A stretch of 64,000 nt of DNA from Microbacterium kyungheense (GCF_006783905.1 NZ_VFPE01000001.1:1116001-1180000), one strand, 5' to 3'. Numbered from the stretch's first letter, positions 51,556-60,836 are shown. The notes: generated by a model not told the origin, from the sequence alone. Translations and numbers: made by a program.

Positions 51556-52788
51556 GTGAGCGAGAGCACCACGTGGCAGGGCATGCAGTTCGGCATCTTC
51601 TCGGTGAGCGACATCACCGAGGACCCCACGACGGGCAAGACCCCGAGTGAGGCCGAGAAGATCCGCAACGCGGTGACCCTGGCCAAGCACGCCGAAGAGG
51701 TCGGACTGGACGTCTTCGCCATCGGCGAGCACCACAACCCGCCGTTCTGGTCGTCGTCGCCCACGACCACGCTGGCGTACATCGCCGGTCAGACCGAGCG
51801 ACTCATCCTCTCGACCGCGACCACGCTGATCACGACGAACGACCCGGTGAAGATCGCCGAGGACTACGCGATGCTCCAGCACGTGGCGGGCGGGCGCATG
51901 GACCTCATGCTCGGCCGCGGCAACACCGGCCCGGTCTACCCGTGGTTCGGCAAGGACATCCGCCAGGGCCTGCCGCTGTCGATCGAGAGCTACAACCTGC
52001 TCCACCGGCTGTGGCGCGAGGACGTCGTGGACTGGGAGGGCCAGTTCCGCACGCCGCTGCAGGGCTTCACCGCGACCCCGCGTCCGCTGGACGGCGTCGC
52101 CCCGTTCGTGTGGCACGGCTCGATCCGCACGCCTGAGATCGCCGAGCAGGCCGCGTACTACGGCGACGGATTCTTCGCCAACAACATCTTCTGGCCCGCC
52201 GAGCACTACCAGCGCCTCATCCAGCTGTACCGGCAGCGCTACGCCCACTACGGCCACGGCACCCCCGAGCAGGCGATCGTCGGCCTCGGCGGTCAGGTGT
52301 TCATGGCGGCGAAGTCGCAGGACGCGGTGAACCAGTTCCGCCCGTACTTCGACAACGCCCCGGTGTACGGCCACGGCCCGTCGATGGAGGACTTCACCGA
52401 GATGACGCCGCTGACCGTCGGTTCGCCGCAGCAGGTCATCGACCGCTACGCCGGCATGCGCGAGACCTTCGGCGACTACCAGCGCCAGCTGTTCCTCGTC
52501 GACCACGCCGGACTGCCGCTGAAGACGGTGCTCGAGCAGCTCGACATCCTGGGTGGAGAGGTCGTGCCCGTGCTGCGCAAGGAGCTGCAGAAGAACCGTC
52601 CGGCGGAGGTTCCGGACGCGCCCACGCACGCCGGCCTGGTGAAGGCGAAGTACGGCGACGGACCTGCCCGCCAGGCGGTGCCGGGCGCGAACCGCGGTGA
52701 CAACCTGACGGCCGGCTCGCCTTACCAGGACGCCGGCGCCGTCGCCCCGGCGGGCGCCGCATTCGGCCTCGGCCGGAAGGAGGCGTGA
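51556..52788 (+). CDS. CE1758-type luciferase-like flavin monooxygenase
   Basis: 410 residues of the LLM class: GMQFGIFSVSDITEDPTTG, EVGLDVFAIGEHHNPPFWSSSPT, GRMDLMLGRGNTG. The N-terminal segment and the downstream partner match the corynebacterial CE1758/CE1759 pairing. It uses reduced FMN to oxidise an unknown compound. The upstream 88 bases are AT-rich for this genome (TTGCAC and a TAGACC at about -10). Confidence 0.9.
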   Translation: MSESTTWQGMQFGIFSVSDITEDPTTGKTPSEAEKIRNAVTLAKHAEEVGLDVFAIGEHHNPPFWSSSPTTTLAYIAGQTERLILSTATTLITTNDPVKIAEDYAMLQHVAGGRMDLMLGRGNTGPVYPWFGKDIRQGLPLSIESYNLLHRLWREDVVDWEGQFRTPLQGFTATPRPLDGVAPFVWHGSIRTPEIAEQAAYYGDGFFANNIFWPAEHYQRLIQLYRQRYAHYGHGTPEQAIVGLGGQVFMAAKSQDAVNQFRPYFDNAPVYGHGPSMEDFTEMTPLTVGSPQQVIDRYAGMRETFGDYQRQLFLVDHAGLPLKTVLEQLDILGGEVVPVLRKELQKNRPAEVPDAPTHAGLVKAKYGDGPARQAVPGANRGDNLTAGSPYQDAGAVAPAGAAFGLGRKEA

Positions 52789-52789
52789 C

Positions 52790-53461
52790 ATGACCGCCGC
52801 TGCCTTCGGAGGGGCGCGCGGAGCGCGACGCATCGCCGTCGTCTCGGCCGGTCTGTCCAACCCGTCGTCGACCCGCATGCTGGCCGACCGCCTCGCCGCG
52901 GCCACCGCCAAGCAGCTGTCGGAGCGCGACATCGAGATCGAGGTCGACGTCTTCGAGCTGCGCGACTACGCGCACGACATCACGAACAACCTGCTCACGG
53001 GCTTCGCGCCGCCGGCGCTGGAATCGGTGATCAACGCGGTCGTCTCGGCCGACGCGCTCATCGTCGTCACGCCGATCTTCTCGACGAGCTACTCCGGTCT
53101 GTTCAAGTCGTTCATCGACGTGCTCGACCCGGACGCCCTGACCGGCAAGCCGGTGCTCATCGGCGCGAACGCGGGCACGGCGCGGCACTCGCTCGCGATC
53201 GACTACGCGATCCGCCCGCTGTTCACGTACCTGCACGCCGAGCCGGTCTCGACCGGCGTGTTCGCGGCGTCAAGCGACTGGGGCGCGAGCGCCGACAACG
53301 TGGCTCCCCTCGCGGAGCGCGTCGACCGCGGTGCGCGTGAGCTCGCCGAGGCCATCGCGCGGCGCGAGCCCGCGAAGGACAGCGACCCGTTCGACCCGGC
53401 GAACTACCTCGGCGAGGGCCGCTCGTTCGGTCACCTGCTCGGAGGCCTGTCGGGGGAGTAG
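52790..53461 (+). CDS. CE1759-type NAD(P)H-dependent FMN reductase
   Basis: 223 residues, flavodoxin-like fold: IAVVSAGLSNPSSTRMLADRL (flavin phosphate loop), VVTPIFSTSYSGLFKSFIDVL and GANAGTARHSLA. It should supply reduced FMN to the monooxygenase immediately upstream; the gap is one base and GGAGG lies before the ATG. A hairpin at 53488-53524 ends the transcript. Confidence 0.9.
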   Translation: MTAAAFGGARGARRIAVVSAGLSNPSSTRMLADRLAAATAKQLSERDIEIEVDVFELRDYAHDITNNLLTGFAPPALESVINAVVSADALIVVTPIFSTSYSGLFKSFIDVLDPDALTGKPVLIGANAGTARHSLAIDYAIRPLFTYLHAEPVSTGVFAASSDWGASADNVAPLAERVDRGARELAEAIARREPAKDSDPFDPANYLGEGRSFGHLLGGLSGE

Positions 53462-53464
53462 CCC

Positions 53465-54313
53465 TCAGCCCAGGTACACGTCCGCCGGTGCGCGGAGAAG
53501 ACGCCACCCGTCTTCTCCGCGCACTTCGGCGTCTCCTGGCGGCCCGGAGCGCAGGACATCGGCGGCCACGAGCGGACCCACGTCGATGCGCGCCAGCGCC
53601 GCGATGTCGGCGATCGGCGCCTGGAAGGTGCGGAAGGCACCCAGCCGCGGCACGGCGAGAGCGCCCTCGACGACGTCGATGAGCTCCGACTGGTCGAGCA
53701 CGAAGCCCGCCGCGGCCAACCGCGGATCCTGCGTGTCCGCGGTCGCCCACGCCGCGACCTTGAAGAACCGCCGAGGGATCAGGATGCCCCGATACGCCGG
53801 ATCCTCGTCGGCCAGCACCGGCGCCGTGAAGACCGAGAGGCGCTGGTCGGTGGCATCCGCGAACTCGAGCACGTGGTCCTCCAGCCCGAGCCACAGCTCC
53901 TTCGACTGGTTGAAGCCGCTCGCCTGCGGCGCCGCGTTCGGGTAGACGAACGTCGCCGCGGTGGCCGCCTGCGCCTGCGCGGGCGTGCCCCAGCCCGGAT
54001 CGCGTCGACGCACCAGATGCCCGCGATCGAGGTCGTTGTCGGCGTACACCGCCGGACCGGCCTGCTCGCCGGCGGGCACGCGCGGGTCGAGACGCCACTG
54101 CCCGGCGCGGGGAAGGTCGAGCAGCGACGCGCCGTCGATGTTCACGCCGGTGACCGCCGCCAGGCGTCGAGCCGGGTCGAGCAGCACGGTGAACCGCGGA
54201 TACGTCAGCTCACGCGTCGAACGCGCGTCCGCGGGTGCGGGCAGCGGTACCGCGACTTCCGGAGCCGCGCCGAGGAAGCGGTCGTCATAACCCGTGGTGC
54301 TCACCTGTGTCAT
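53465..54313 (-). CDS. DNA/RNA non-specific endonuclease (beta-beta-alpha metal type)
   Basis: 282 residues. The catalytic DRGH motif (DLDRGHLVRRRDP, H99) and metal-site NAAPQASGFNQ with downstream LE (N126, N135, E145) mark the Serratia-nuclease fold. There is no signal peptide or membrane segment, unusual for this otherwise mostly secreted family. ATG 54313 is six bases after CAGGAT. It is convergent with the FMN reductase. Confidence 0.88.
   Translation of the reverse strand: MTQVSTTGYDDRFLGAAPEVAVPLPAPADARSTRELTYPRFTVLLDPARRLAAVTGVNIDGASLLDLPRAGQWRLDPRVPAGEQAGPAVYADNDLDRGHLVRRRDPGWGTPAQAQAATAATFVYPNAAPQASGFNQSKELWLGLEDHVLEFADATDQRLSVFTAPVLADEDPAYRGILIPRRFFKVAAWATADTQDPRLAAAGFVLDQSELIDVVEGALAVPRLGAFRTFQAPIADIAALARIDVGPLVAADVLRSGPPGDAEVRGEDGWRLLRAPADVYLG
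53488..53524. terminator. Terminator hairpin within the end of the nuclease gene
   Basis: A perfect 15-bp stem (53488-53502 with 53510-53524, arm GTGCGCGGAGAAGAC) lies 27 bases past the FMN reductase stop but inside the last codons of the convergent nuclease gene. One sequence is both coding and terminator. Confidence 0.8.
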
Positions 54314-54348
54314 GCCCTCATCCTGTCGGCTTCCCGAGACATCCCCGC

Positions 54349-54951
54349 TCATCCGCGGGGTCGCGCCGGGCCGAGACGCCGGGCGAGCACGGCGTCGACC
54401 GCCAGCCCGAGCCCCACCGCGGACACGACCGACACCACGCCCGCCACGACCGGGCCGCCGGGCACGATCGTCGCCACGACGGCGCCGACGAGCGCCTGGT
54501 ACAGCGCCCACGCGAGCGCGGCGAGTCCGGCCACCGCGAGGTAGCGCGGCGCGGGCAGCCGCGCGGCACCCGCCGTCAGGTTGACGGCCAGCCGTGCGAA
54601 CGGGATGAAGCGCGCCGTGAACAGCACGAGTGCCGCACGCCGCTGCAGGCGCACACGCGCCCAGGCGAAGGCGGCCTGCGCCCGGGGCGCCCGCATCCAG
54701 CGCCACCGTTCCAGCCCGATGGTGCGCCCCACGAGATAGCACAGCGCGTCCCCGGTGAACGCGGCGCCGGCCGCCACCAGCACGATCGCCGCGAGCAGCG
54801 GCTCGCCCCGGGCCACCGAGAGCGCACCCAGCGCCGTCACGGCGGCCTCGCCGGGGATGACGACGAGGAACGCGTCGCCCAGGACGAGGACGAACAGCAG
54901 CGGGAGCGCCCAGGCGCTGCGCGCCACCTCTGTCAGCAGGTCGTCGACCAC
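54349..54951 (-). CDS. DedA-family membrane protein
   Basis: 200 residues with the DedA/SNARE-associated pattern: GDAFLVVIPGEAAVTALGAL, GDALCYLVGRTIG, FTARFIPFARLAVNLTAGAARLP. Relatives are flippases for undecaprenyl phosphate or phospholipids. Its start GTG 54951 lies six bases after TACAAA, and GGAGGG falls between; it may be leaderless or use that site. The nuclease gene begins 35 bases later. Confidence 0.88.
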   Translation of the reverse strand: MVDDLLTEVARSAWALPLLFVLVLGDAFLVVIPGEAAVTALGALSVARGEPLLAAIVLVAAGAAFTGDALCYLVGRTIGLERWRWMRAPRAQAAFAWARVRLQRRAALVLFTARFIPFARLAVNLTAGAARLPAPRYLAVAGLAALAWALYQALVGAVVATIVPGGPVVAGVVSVVSAVGLGLAVDAVLARRLGPARPRG

Positions 54952-55090
54952 CCCTCCTTTGTACGCGCGCGCGGTGAACGGCGACCGAACGGGGCACGTC
55001 CGGTGACCTGCCGCGGTGCATCGGGTGAACACTTCCGGGCGAGCGCCGGTTCGCGGCATCCCGTCGTCGTGGGGCCGTCACGCTGGGGGC

Positions 55091-57091
55091 GTGAGAGTCG
55101 CACTTCTCGCCGAATCGTTCCTGCCCCACATGAACGGGGTGACGGGGTCGGTGCTCCACGTCCTGCGCCACCTCGCCGCCGAGGGTCACGAGACCCTGGT
55201 GATCGCGCCGCGCGCCGGCGAGATCACCACCGACCTGCACGGCGCGCGCACCGAGCTGCTGCGGTCGGTGCCGCTGCCGTCGTATCCCGACGTGCGCGTC
55301 GGCTTCGCGCGAGCGGCCCGTCTGGCCGCGATCCTGCGCGAGTTCGATCCCGATGTCGTGCACCTCGCATCGCCGTTCGTCCTCGGCTGGCAGGGAGTCG
55401 CGGCCGCCGACGCGCTGCGCGTGCCGACGGTCGCCGTCTACCAGACCGACGTGGTGGCGTACGCCGAGAAGTACGGGATGCCGCAGGCCTCGGCGCTCGC
55501 CGGCCGCCATCTCGCGCGCCTGCACCGGCGTGCGACGCTCACCCTCGCCCCGTCCGCGGCGTCGCTGCGCCAGCTGGAGGACCTCGGTGTGGACCGGCTC
55601 CGTCGCTGGGGCCGCGGCGTCGACACCGAGCGCTTCGGGCCGGAGCGTCGCAGCGACGCGTGGCGCGCCCGTGTCGCGCCGGGCGAGCTCATCGTCGGCT
55701 ACGTGGGGCGGCTCGCCCCCGAGAAGCAGGTCGAGGATCTGGCCGCACTCGCCGGGCTCGACGGCGTCCGCCTCGTGATCGTCGGCGACGGTCCGGCGCG
55801 CGCGGCCCTTGAGCGGCTCCTCCCCGGCGCGGTGTTCACGGGGCATCTCACCGGCGACGTCCTGGCCGAGACGCTCGCGAGCTTCGACGTGTTCGTGCAC
55901 CCGGGCGAGAGCGAGACCTTCGGCCAGACCATCCAGGAGGCGCTCGCCAGCGCCGTGCCGGTCGTCGCGACAGGGGTGGGCGGACCGGTGGACCTGGTCC
56001 GGTCGAGCGTCGACGGCTGGCTCTACCGGCCCGGTGATCTCGCCGACCTGCGGGCGCGGGTCGCCGACCTCGTCGGCGACGAGGGCAAGCGCCGCGCGTT
56101 CGCGGCCGCGGCGGGGGAGTCCGTGCGCGAGCGCACCTGGGAGGCGGTCTGCCGCCGGCTTGTCGCGTACTACGACGAGGCGCGGACGCTGCGTCCGATC
56201 GACGACGCGCTGCCGAGAGGGAGTGCGCGGCGCCCGTCTGCGCCCCTGGCGCGGCCTGCGCCGCCGGCCGGGCCACGGGCGTGGTCGCGTTTCGTCGCGT
56301 TGGGCGACTCGATCACCGAGGGGCTGTGCGACGCGTCGCGGATGCCGTCAGGGGAGTACCGCGGCTGGGCGGATCGCCTCGCTCAGCTGCTCGCGCACGC
56401 CCGCGGCAGCGACGGATCGTTCCGCTACGCCAACCTCGCCGTGCGCAGCCGCACCGTGCGCGGACTCGTCGACGAGCAGGTGCCGCACGCGCTCGCACTG
56501 CGCCCCGACCTCGTCTCGGTGCTGATCGGCGCGAACGATCTCGTCGCGCGGCGGGTCGATCCCGTCGCCGTCGCCGCCGAGGTCGCCGGTGCCGTGCGAC
56601 GGCTGAGAGATGCCGGCATCGATGTGCTGCTCGTGACGCCTTTTCTCCCGCGGCGCCGCGCGACCGCGATCTTCGCGCGCCGCTTCGCGCTGTTCGCCTC
56701 GGAGCTGCGTCGCATCGCGGACGGGACCGGTGCCGTCCTGCTCGACACCGCGGTGTTCCTCGACGCTGACGGGCGACCTGCGATCGCCGACCTCGACCTG
56801 TGGGCGGACGACAAGGTGCACCTGCGCTCGCGAGGCCACCGGTTCCTGGCGTATCGCGCCGCCGAAGCGCTCGGGGTGCCCGACGCCGAGGCGCTCGGCG
56901 ACCTCGATGCCGCGCTGCACGCCGAGGGCGATCCCGTCGCGCAGGGCACGTGGCTGCGGCGCGACGCACTGCCCTGGCTCTGGCGGCGTCTGCGGGGGCG
57001 CACGGCGGGCGACGGGAGGGTGGCCAAGCACGACGGCTACGTGCTCATCGGAGGGCGCGGCGACGTGCGCGAACAGGTCCGCTCTCGCTGA
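55091..57091 (+). CDS. Fusion of a GT4 glycosyltransferase and an SGNH/GDSL hydrolase
   Basis: 666 residues in one open frame. Residues 1-~380 are a GT4 mannosyltransferase-like enzyme (LLAESFLPHMNGVTGSVLHVL, VGYVGRLAPEKQVE, EX7E as ESETFGQTIQE). A ~20-residue Pro/Ala/Arg linker follows. Residues ~395-610 are an SGNH hydrolase: nucleophile S407 in ALGDSITEGL, IGANDL, and the Asp/His pair in DDKVHLRSRGH. The family of each half suggests cell-envelope glycolipid assembly and deacylation or acyl transfer. GTG 55091 follows CACGCT by six bases. No frameshift is needed. Confidence 0.9.
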   Translation: MRVALLAESFLPHMNGVTGSVLHVLRHLAAEGHETLVIAPRAGEITTDLHGARTELLRSVPLPSYPDVRVGFARAARLAAILREFDPDVVHLASPFVLGWQGVAAADALRVPTVAVYQTDVVAYAEKYGMPQASALAGRHLARLHRRATLTLAPSAASLRQLEDLGVDRLRRWGRGVDTERFGPERRSDAWRARVAPGELIVGYVGRLAPEKQVEDLAALAGLDGVRLVIVGDGPARAALERLLPGAVFTGHLTGDVLAETLASFDVFVHPGESETFGQTIQEALASAVPVVATGVGGPVDLVRSSVDGWLYRPGDLADLRARVADLVGDEGKRRAFAAAAGESVRERTWEAVCRRLVAYYDEARTLRPIDDALPRGSARRPSAPLARPAPPAGPRAWSRFVALGDSITEGLCDASRMPSGEYRGWADRLAQLLAHARGSDGSFRYANLAVRSRTVRGLVDEQVPHALALRPDLVSVLIGANDLVARRVDPVAVAAEVAGAVRRLRDAGIDVLLVTPFLPRRRATAIFARRFALFASELRRIADGTGAVLLDTAVFLDADGRPAIADLDLWADDKVHLRSRGHRFLAYRAAEALGVPDAEALGDLDAALHAEGDPVAQGTWLRRDALPWLWRRLRGRTAGDGRVAKHDGYVLIGGRGDVREQVRSR

Positions 57092-57766
57092 TCACGAGGA
57101 CGCGCCGCGATCCCGCGTCCCGACCGCGCGGCGTGGGATCGTGCGGCGCGAGAGCACCGCGGCCGCGAAGAAGCACACGGCGCCGATGGCCGTGCCGACG
57201 TTGGTCCACTCCTCGCTCACGGGCGCTCCGGTGGTGGGGACGACGAAGGCGGCGACGGCCGAGACCGCGAACGCGATCGACCCGAGCATGTTGAGGCCGG
57301 TGCCGTGCCACGTCCTGGCGTCGGCGTCCCACAGCCGCTCGCGGCCTCGCGTCGCCGCGACGGCGAGGCCGCTCGAGATCAGGAACGCCGCGGATCCCCA
57401 GGCGTCAGGGCGCCAGCCGGCGCCGACGGCCTCCGGATCGGCCACCGCCGTGATCAGGGCGGCCGCGGTGGAGACGTTGAACAGGAGCGTGCCGACGAAC
57501 TGGATCGCCGCGGACCACCAGTCCTCCCGGTCGGGGGCGTTGGTGCGCTCGCGGGGCGGGCGACGACCGCTGAGGAGCAGCTGGATCGCGGCGGCCAGCG
57601 TGAAGAAGATCGACCCGACGAAGAAGGTGACATCGGTCCAGACGAGGCCGGCCCAGGTCGCGTACGCGGGAAGGGCGCCGGCGAAGAAGCACAGCGAGCC
57701 GATGGCGAAGCCGTATGCTTCCCGGCGCAGCCTCCGCACCCCGGCCGTCTCCGTTCCGGCCGTCAC
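57092..57766 (-). CDS. Membrane protein, possible YrhK-like repeats
   Basis: 224 residues, about six membrane segments. FFVGSIFFTLAAAIQLLL and a repeated layout in the second half resemble YrhK-like domains; the assignment is tentative. Its stop directly abuts the stop of the convergent glycosyltransferase gene. A short stem GGACGCG/CGCGTCC (57098-57120) lies in its last codons. Confidence 0.7.
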   Translation of the reverse strand: MTAGTETAGVRRLRREAYGFAIGSLCFFAGALPAYATWAGLVWTDVTFFVGSIFFTLAAAIQLLLSGRRPPRERTNAPDREDWWSAAIQFVGTLLFNVSTAAALITAVADPEAVGAGWRPDAWGSAAFLISSGLAVAATRGRERLWDADARTWHGTGLNMLGSIAFAVSAVAAFVVPTTGAPVSEEWTNVGTAIGAVCFFAAAVLSRRTIPRRAVGTRDRGASS

Positions 57767-57804
57767 GAGACGGGCTCCGCGGATCGCTCGACGGGCGCCA
57801 CCGC

Positions 57805-57990
57805 TCAGTCGCCGGGGTCGATCTCGCCGGCCTCGATCGCCGACTCGTGCTCTTCGAACTCCTGCTCGTCGACCTCGTCCTCGATGGCCTCGAGCGGATC
57901 GATCGTCGCGGGCGGCAGCTCCAGCTCGGTGTCGTCGTCCAGCGGCACGTCGCGCTCGTCGTCCGGGATGCTCTCGCGGAAGTCGCTCAT
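57805..57990 (-). CDS. Small acidic protein, function unknown
   Basis: 61 residues, of which more than 20 are Asp or Glu and almost none basic (PDDERDVPLDDDTELELPP...). Predicted unstructured, cytosolic. It lies 17 bases after the DUF5302 gene and may share its transcript. No homology recognised. Confidence 0.6.
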   Translation of the reverse strand: MSDFRESIPDDERDVPLDDDTELELPPATIDPLEAIEDEVDEQEFEEHESAIEAGEIDPGD

Positions 57991-58007
57991 GTCACACCCC
58001 GTGAGCC

Positions 58008-58190
58008 CTACCCGCTCTTGCGGCGGAACTCGCGCTTGGTCACTGCGCCATGGGTGCCGTGGACGGCCGAGTCGCCGTCGAGGTGCGACTCGCCCTCGCG
58101 GTGCTGTGCGTTCTTCTTGTCGAGCGCTTCTTTGAACTTGCGCTTCATCTCATCGGATGCCGCAGACGCCGGCTTCTCGTCGGTGCTCAT
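58008..58190 (-). CDS. DUF5302 family small protein
   Basis: 60 residues: ASDEMKRKFKEALDKKNAQH and the C-terminal GAVTKREFRRKSG are typical of the actinobacterial DUF5302 family, function unknown. Charged, helical, cytosolic. ATG 58190 is six bases after TAGGGT (58197-58202, minus strand), a leaderless start. Confidence 0.75.
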   Translation of the reverse strand: MSTDEKPASAASDEMKRKFKEALDKKNAQHREGESHLDGDSAVHGTHGAVTKREFRRKSG

Positions 58191-58253
58191 GCCCCCACCC
58201 TAGGCGCGGCATCCGACGCTCGCCAGGGTGAGGGGGAATGCGGTCCTCGCTGA

Positions 58254-58499
58254 TAGGCTTGTGCGGGTTGCCCTGTGGCATCCGCTCAACTACATATGAG
58301 CTTACGGAGCAGGCCGGCAGGAAGCTGGTCCCCATTGGTGGGTTCCCCGACGCGAGCGCGGCGGGTGGTCTTCTACTGGTGACCAGTGCTGGCGAGTCCC
58401 GCGGCAGTGCCGCGCGCCGAGATCTGCCTGTTCCTGCTCCTTCGCACAAGCTCGTGCGCGAAACGCGCGTGCGAGCCTAAACAAAGAAGGAGGGACCTC
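58254..58499 (+). promoter_or_regulatory. pnp promoter and structured ~235-base leader
   Basis: A TAGGCT -10 box (58254-58259) predicts a start near 58266. The leader has several stems: ACTGGT-G-ACCAGT (58375-58387), CGCGGCA-G-TGCCGCG (58400-58414, perfect) and an imperfect CTCG...CGAG stem (58451-58475) just before the AAGGAGG site. This 308-base gap between genes has no convincing ORF. In E. coli, RNase III cuts the pnp leader stem and PNPase represses itself; this leader is a candidate for the same control. Confidence 0.6.
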
Positions 58500-60779
58500 T
58501 TGGAAGGTCCGGAAATCACTTTCGCCGAAGCCGTCCTCGACAACGGCCGCTTCGGCACCCGCACCGTCCGGTTCGAGACCGGACGACTCGCGCAGCAGGC
58601 ACAGGGTGCCGTGGCCGCGTACCTCGACGAGGAGACGATGCTCCTCTCGGCCACCAGCGCCGGCAAGCACCCGCGTGAAGGCTTCGACTTCTTCCCGCTG
58701 ACCGTCGACGTCGAAGAGCGTTCGTACGCCGCCGGAAAGATCCCCGGCTCGTTCTTCCGTCGTGAGGGCCGCCCGTCGACCGAGGCGATCCTGGTCTGCC
58801 GTCTGATCGACCGTCCGCTGCGCCCGTCGTTCGTCGACGGCCTGCGCAACGAGGTCCAGATCGTCGTGACGGTGCTCTCGATCGCGCCGGGCGAGTTCTA
58901 CGACGCGCTGGCGATCAACGCCGCCTCGCTGTCGACCCAGATCTCGGGCCTGCCGTTCTCGGGCCCGATCGCCGGTGTGCGCCTGGCGCTCATCCCCGGC
59001 CACGGCGAGAACGCCGACCAGTGGGTCGCCTTCCCGACCGTGACGCAGCTCGAGGACGCCGTCTTCGACCTGATCGTCGCGGGCCGCGTGCTGCCCGACG
59101 GCGACGTCGCGATCATGATGGTCGAGGCCGAGGCCACCGAGCACTCGTGGAACCTCATCAAGGGCGGCGCCACCAAGCCGAGCGAAGAGATCGTCGCGCA
59201 GGGCCTCGAGGCCTCCAAGCCCTTCATCAAGGAGCTCGTCGCGGCGCAGAACGTCGTGGCGAACACCGCTGCCAAAGAGATCCAGCCGTACCCGGTCTTC
59301 CCGGCGTACAGCCAGGAGGTCTACGACTTCGTCGCGGGCCGCTCGTACGACGAGCTCGTCGGCGTCTACCAGATCGCCGACAAGATCGAGCGCCAGAACG
59401 CCGACGACGCGATCAAGGACCGCGTCAAGGCCGAGCTGATCGCCGCCGTCGAGGCGAACGAGCTGCCCGCCGCGGCGACCCTGGAGTTCTCGGCCGCCTA
59501 CAAGTCGGTGACCAAGAAGATCGTCCGTGGCCGCATCCTCGCCGAGGGCGTCCGCATCGACGGCCGCGGCCTGGCCGACATCCGTCCGCTCGACGCCGAG
59601 GTGCAGGTCATCCCGCGCGTCCACGGCTCGGCGATCTTCCAGCGCGGCGAGACGCAGATCCTCGGCGTCACGACGCTCAACATGCTCAAGATGGAGCAGC
59701 AGATCGATTCGCTGTCGCCGGTCACGAGCAAGCGCTACATGCACCACTACAACTTCCCGCCCTACTCGACCGGTGAGACCGGCCGTGTCGGCAGCCCGAA
59801 GCGTCGCGAGATCGGGCACGGCTTCCTGGCCGAGCGCGCGCTCGTGCCGGTGCTGCCCAGCCGCGAGGAGTTCCCGTACGCGATCCGCCAGGTGTCCGAG
59901 GCTCTCGGCTCCAACGGCTCGACGTCGATGGGCTCGGTGTGCGCGTCGACCCTGTCGCTGCTCAACGCCGGTGTGCCGCTGCGCGCCCCGGTCGCCGGCA
60001 TCGCGATGGGCCTGGTGTCCGACGAGGTCGACGGCCAGACGCGCTACGCCGCGCTGACCGACATCCTCGGTGCCGAGGACGCCCTCGGCGACATGGACTT
60101 CAAGGTCGCCGGCACCAGCGAGTTCGTCACCGCGATCCAGCTCGACACCAAGCTCGACGGCATCCCGTCGTCGGTGCTGTCGGCGGCGCTGACGCAGGCC
60201 AAGGATGCGCGTCTGACGATCCTCGGTGTGCTGAACGCGGCCATCGACGGTCCGGACGAGATGGCTCCGACGGCTCCGCGCGTCATCAGCGTCCAGATCC
60301 CGGTCGACAAGATCGGCGAGCTGATCGGCCCGAAAGGTAAGACGATCAACGCGATCCAGGACGAGACCGGCGCGCAGATCTCGATCGAGGAGGACGGCAC
60401 CGTCTACATCGGCGCGACCGACGGCCCTTCGGCCGAGGCCGCTCGTGCGCAGGTGAACGCGATCGCCAATCCCACCAACCCGGAGGTCGGCGAGCAGTTC
60501 CTCGGCACCGTCGTGAAGATCGCGACGTTCGGCGCGTTCATCTCGCTCCTGCCCGGCAAGGACGGCCTGCTGCACGTCAGCGAGGTCCGCAAGCTCGCCG
60601 GTGGCAAGCGTGTCGAGAACGTCGAGGACGTCCTGTCGGTCGGCCAGAAGCTGCTCGTCAAGATCACCAAGATCGACGACCGCGGCAAGCTGTCGCTCGA
60701 GCCCGTGCTCGAGGAGGCGGCGGACCAGGAGGGTCGCGCTGCAGCCAGCGAGGGTCCCGAGGCGCCGGCCGAAGGCTGA
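58500..60779 (+). CDS. pnp: Polyribonucleotide nucleotidyltransferase (PNPase)
   Basis: 759 residues: two RNase PH domains, then KH ([32 protein letters not shown]) and S1 ([29 protein letters not shown]). It degrades RNA 3' to 5' with phosphate and, in actinobacteria, can add tails. The start is TTG 58500 with GGAGG at 58489-58493. It ends with a terminator at 60795-60836. Confidence 0.97.
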   Translation: MEGPEITFAEAVLDNGRFGTRTVRFETGRLAQQAQGAVAAYLDEETMLLSATSAGKHPREGFDFFPLTVDVEERSYAAGKIPGSFFRREGRPSTEAILVCRLIDRPLRPSFVDGLRNEVQIVVTVLSIAPGEFYDALAINAASLSTQISGLPFSGPIAGVRLALIPGHGENADQWVAFPTVTQLEDAVFDLIVAGRVLPDGDVAIMMVEAEATEHSWNLIKGGATKPSEEIVAQGLEASKPFIKELVAAQNVVANTAAKEIQPYPVFPAYSQEVYDFVAGRSYDELVGVYQIADKIERQNADDAIKDRVKAELIAAVEANELPAAATLEFSAAYKSVTKKIVRGRILAEGVRIDGRGLADIRPLDAEVQVIPRVHGSAIFQRGETQILGVTTLNMLKMEQQIDSLSPVTSKRYMHHYNFPPYSTGETGRVGSPKRREIGHGFLAERALVPVLPSREEFPYAIRQVSEALGSNGSTSMGSVCASTLSLLNAGVPLRAPVAGIAMGLVSDEVDGQTRYAALTDILGAEDALGDMDFKVAGTSEFVTAIQLDTKLDGIPSSVLSAALTQAKDARLTILGVLNAAIDGPDEMAPTAPRVISVQIPVDKIGELIGPKGKTINAIQDETGAQISIEEDGTVYIGATDGPSAEAARAQVNAIANPTNPEVGEQFLGTVVKIATFGAFISLLPGKDGLLHVSEVRKLAGGKRVENVEDVLSVGQKLLVKITKIDDRGKLSLEPVLEEAADQEGRAAASEGPEAPAEG

Positions 60780-60794
60780 TCCCGTCGTATCACC

Positions 60795-60836
60795 CGGATG
60801 CCCGCTCCCTCCTCACAGGTAGGGGGCGGGCATCCG
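60795..60836. terminator. Terminator after pnp
   Basis: A 16-bp stem with one G-T pair (60795-60810 with 60821-60836, arm CGGATGCCCGCTCCCT). Contains the GGATGCC core. Confidence 0.85.

Noticed and set aside
58238..58480. An 80-codon ORF in the pnp leader
   Set aside because: Its start lies upstream of the predicted transcript start, there is no ribosome site and no family similarity. The structured leader explains the region better.
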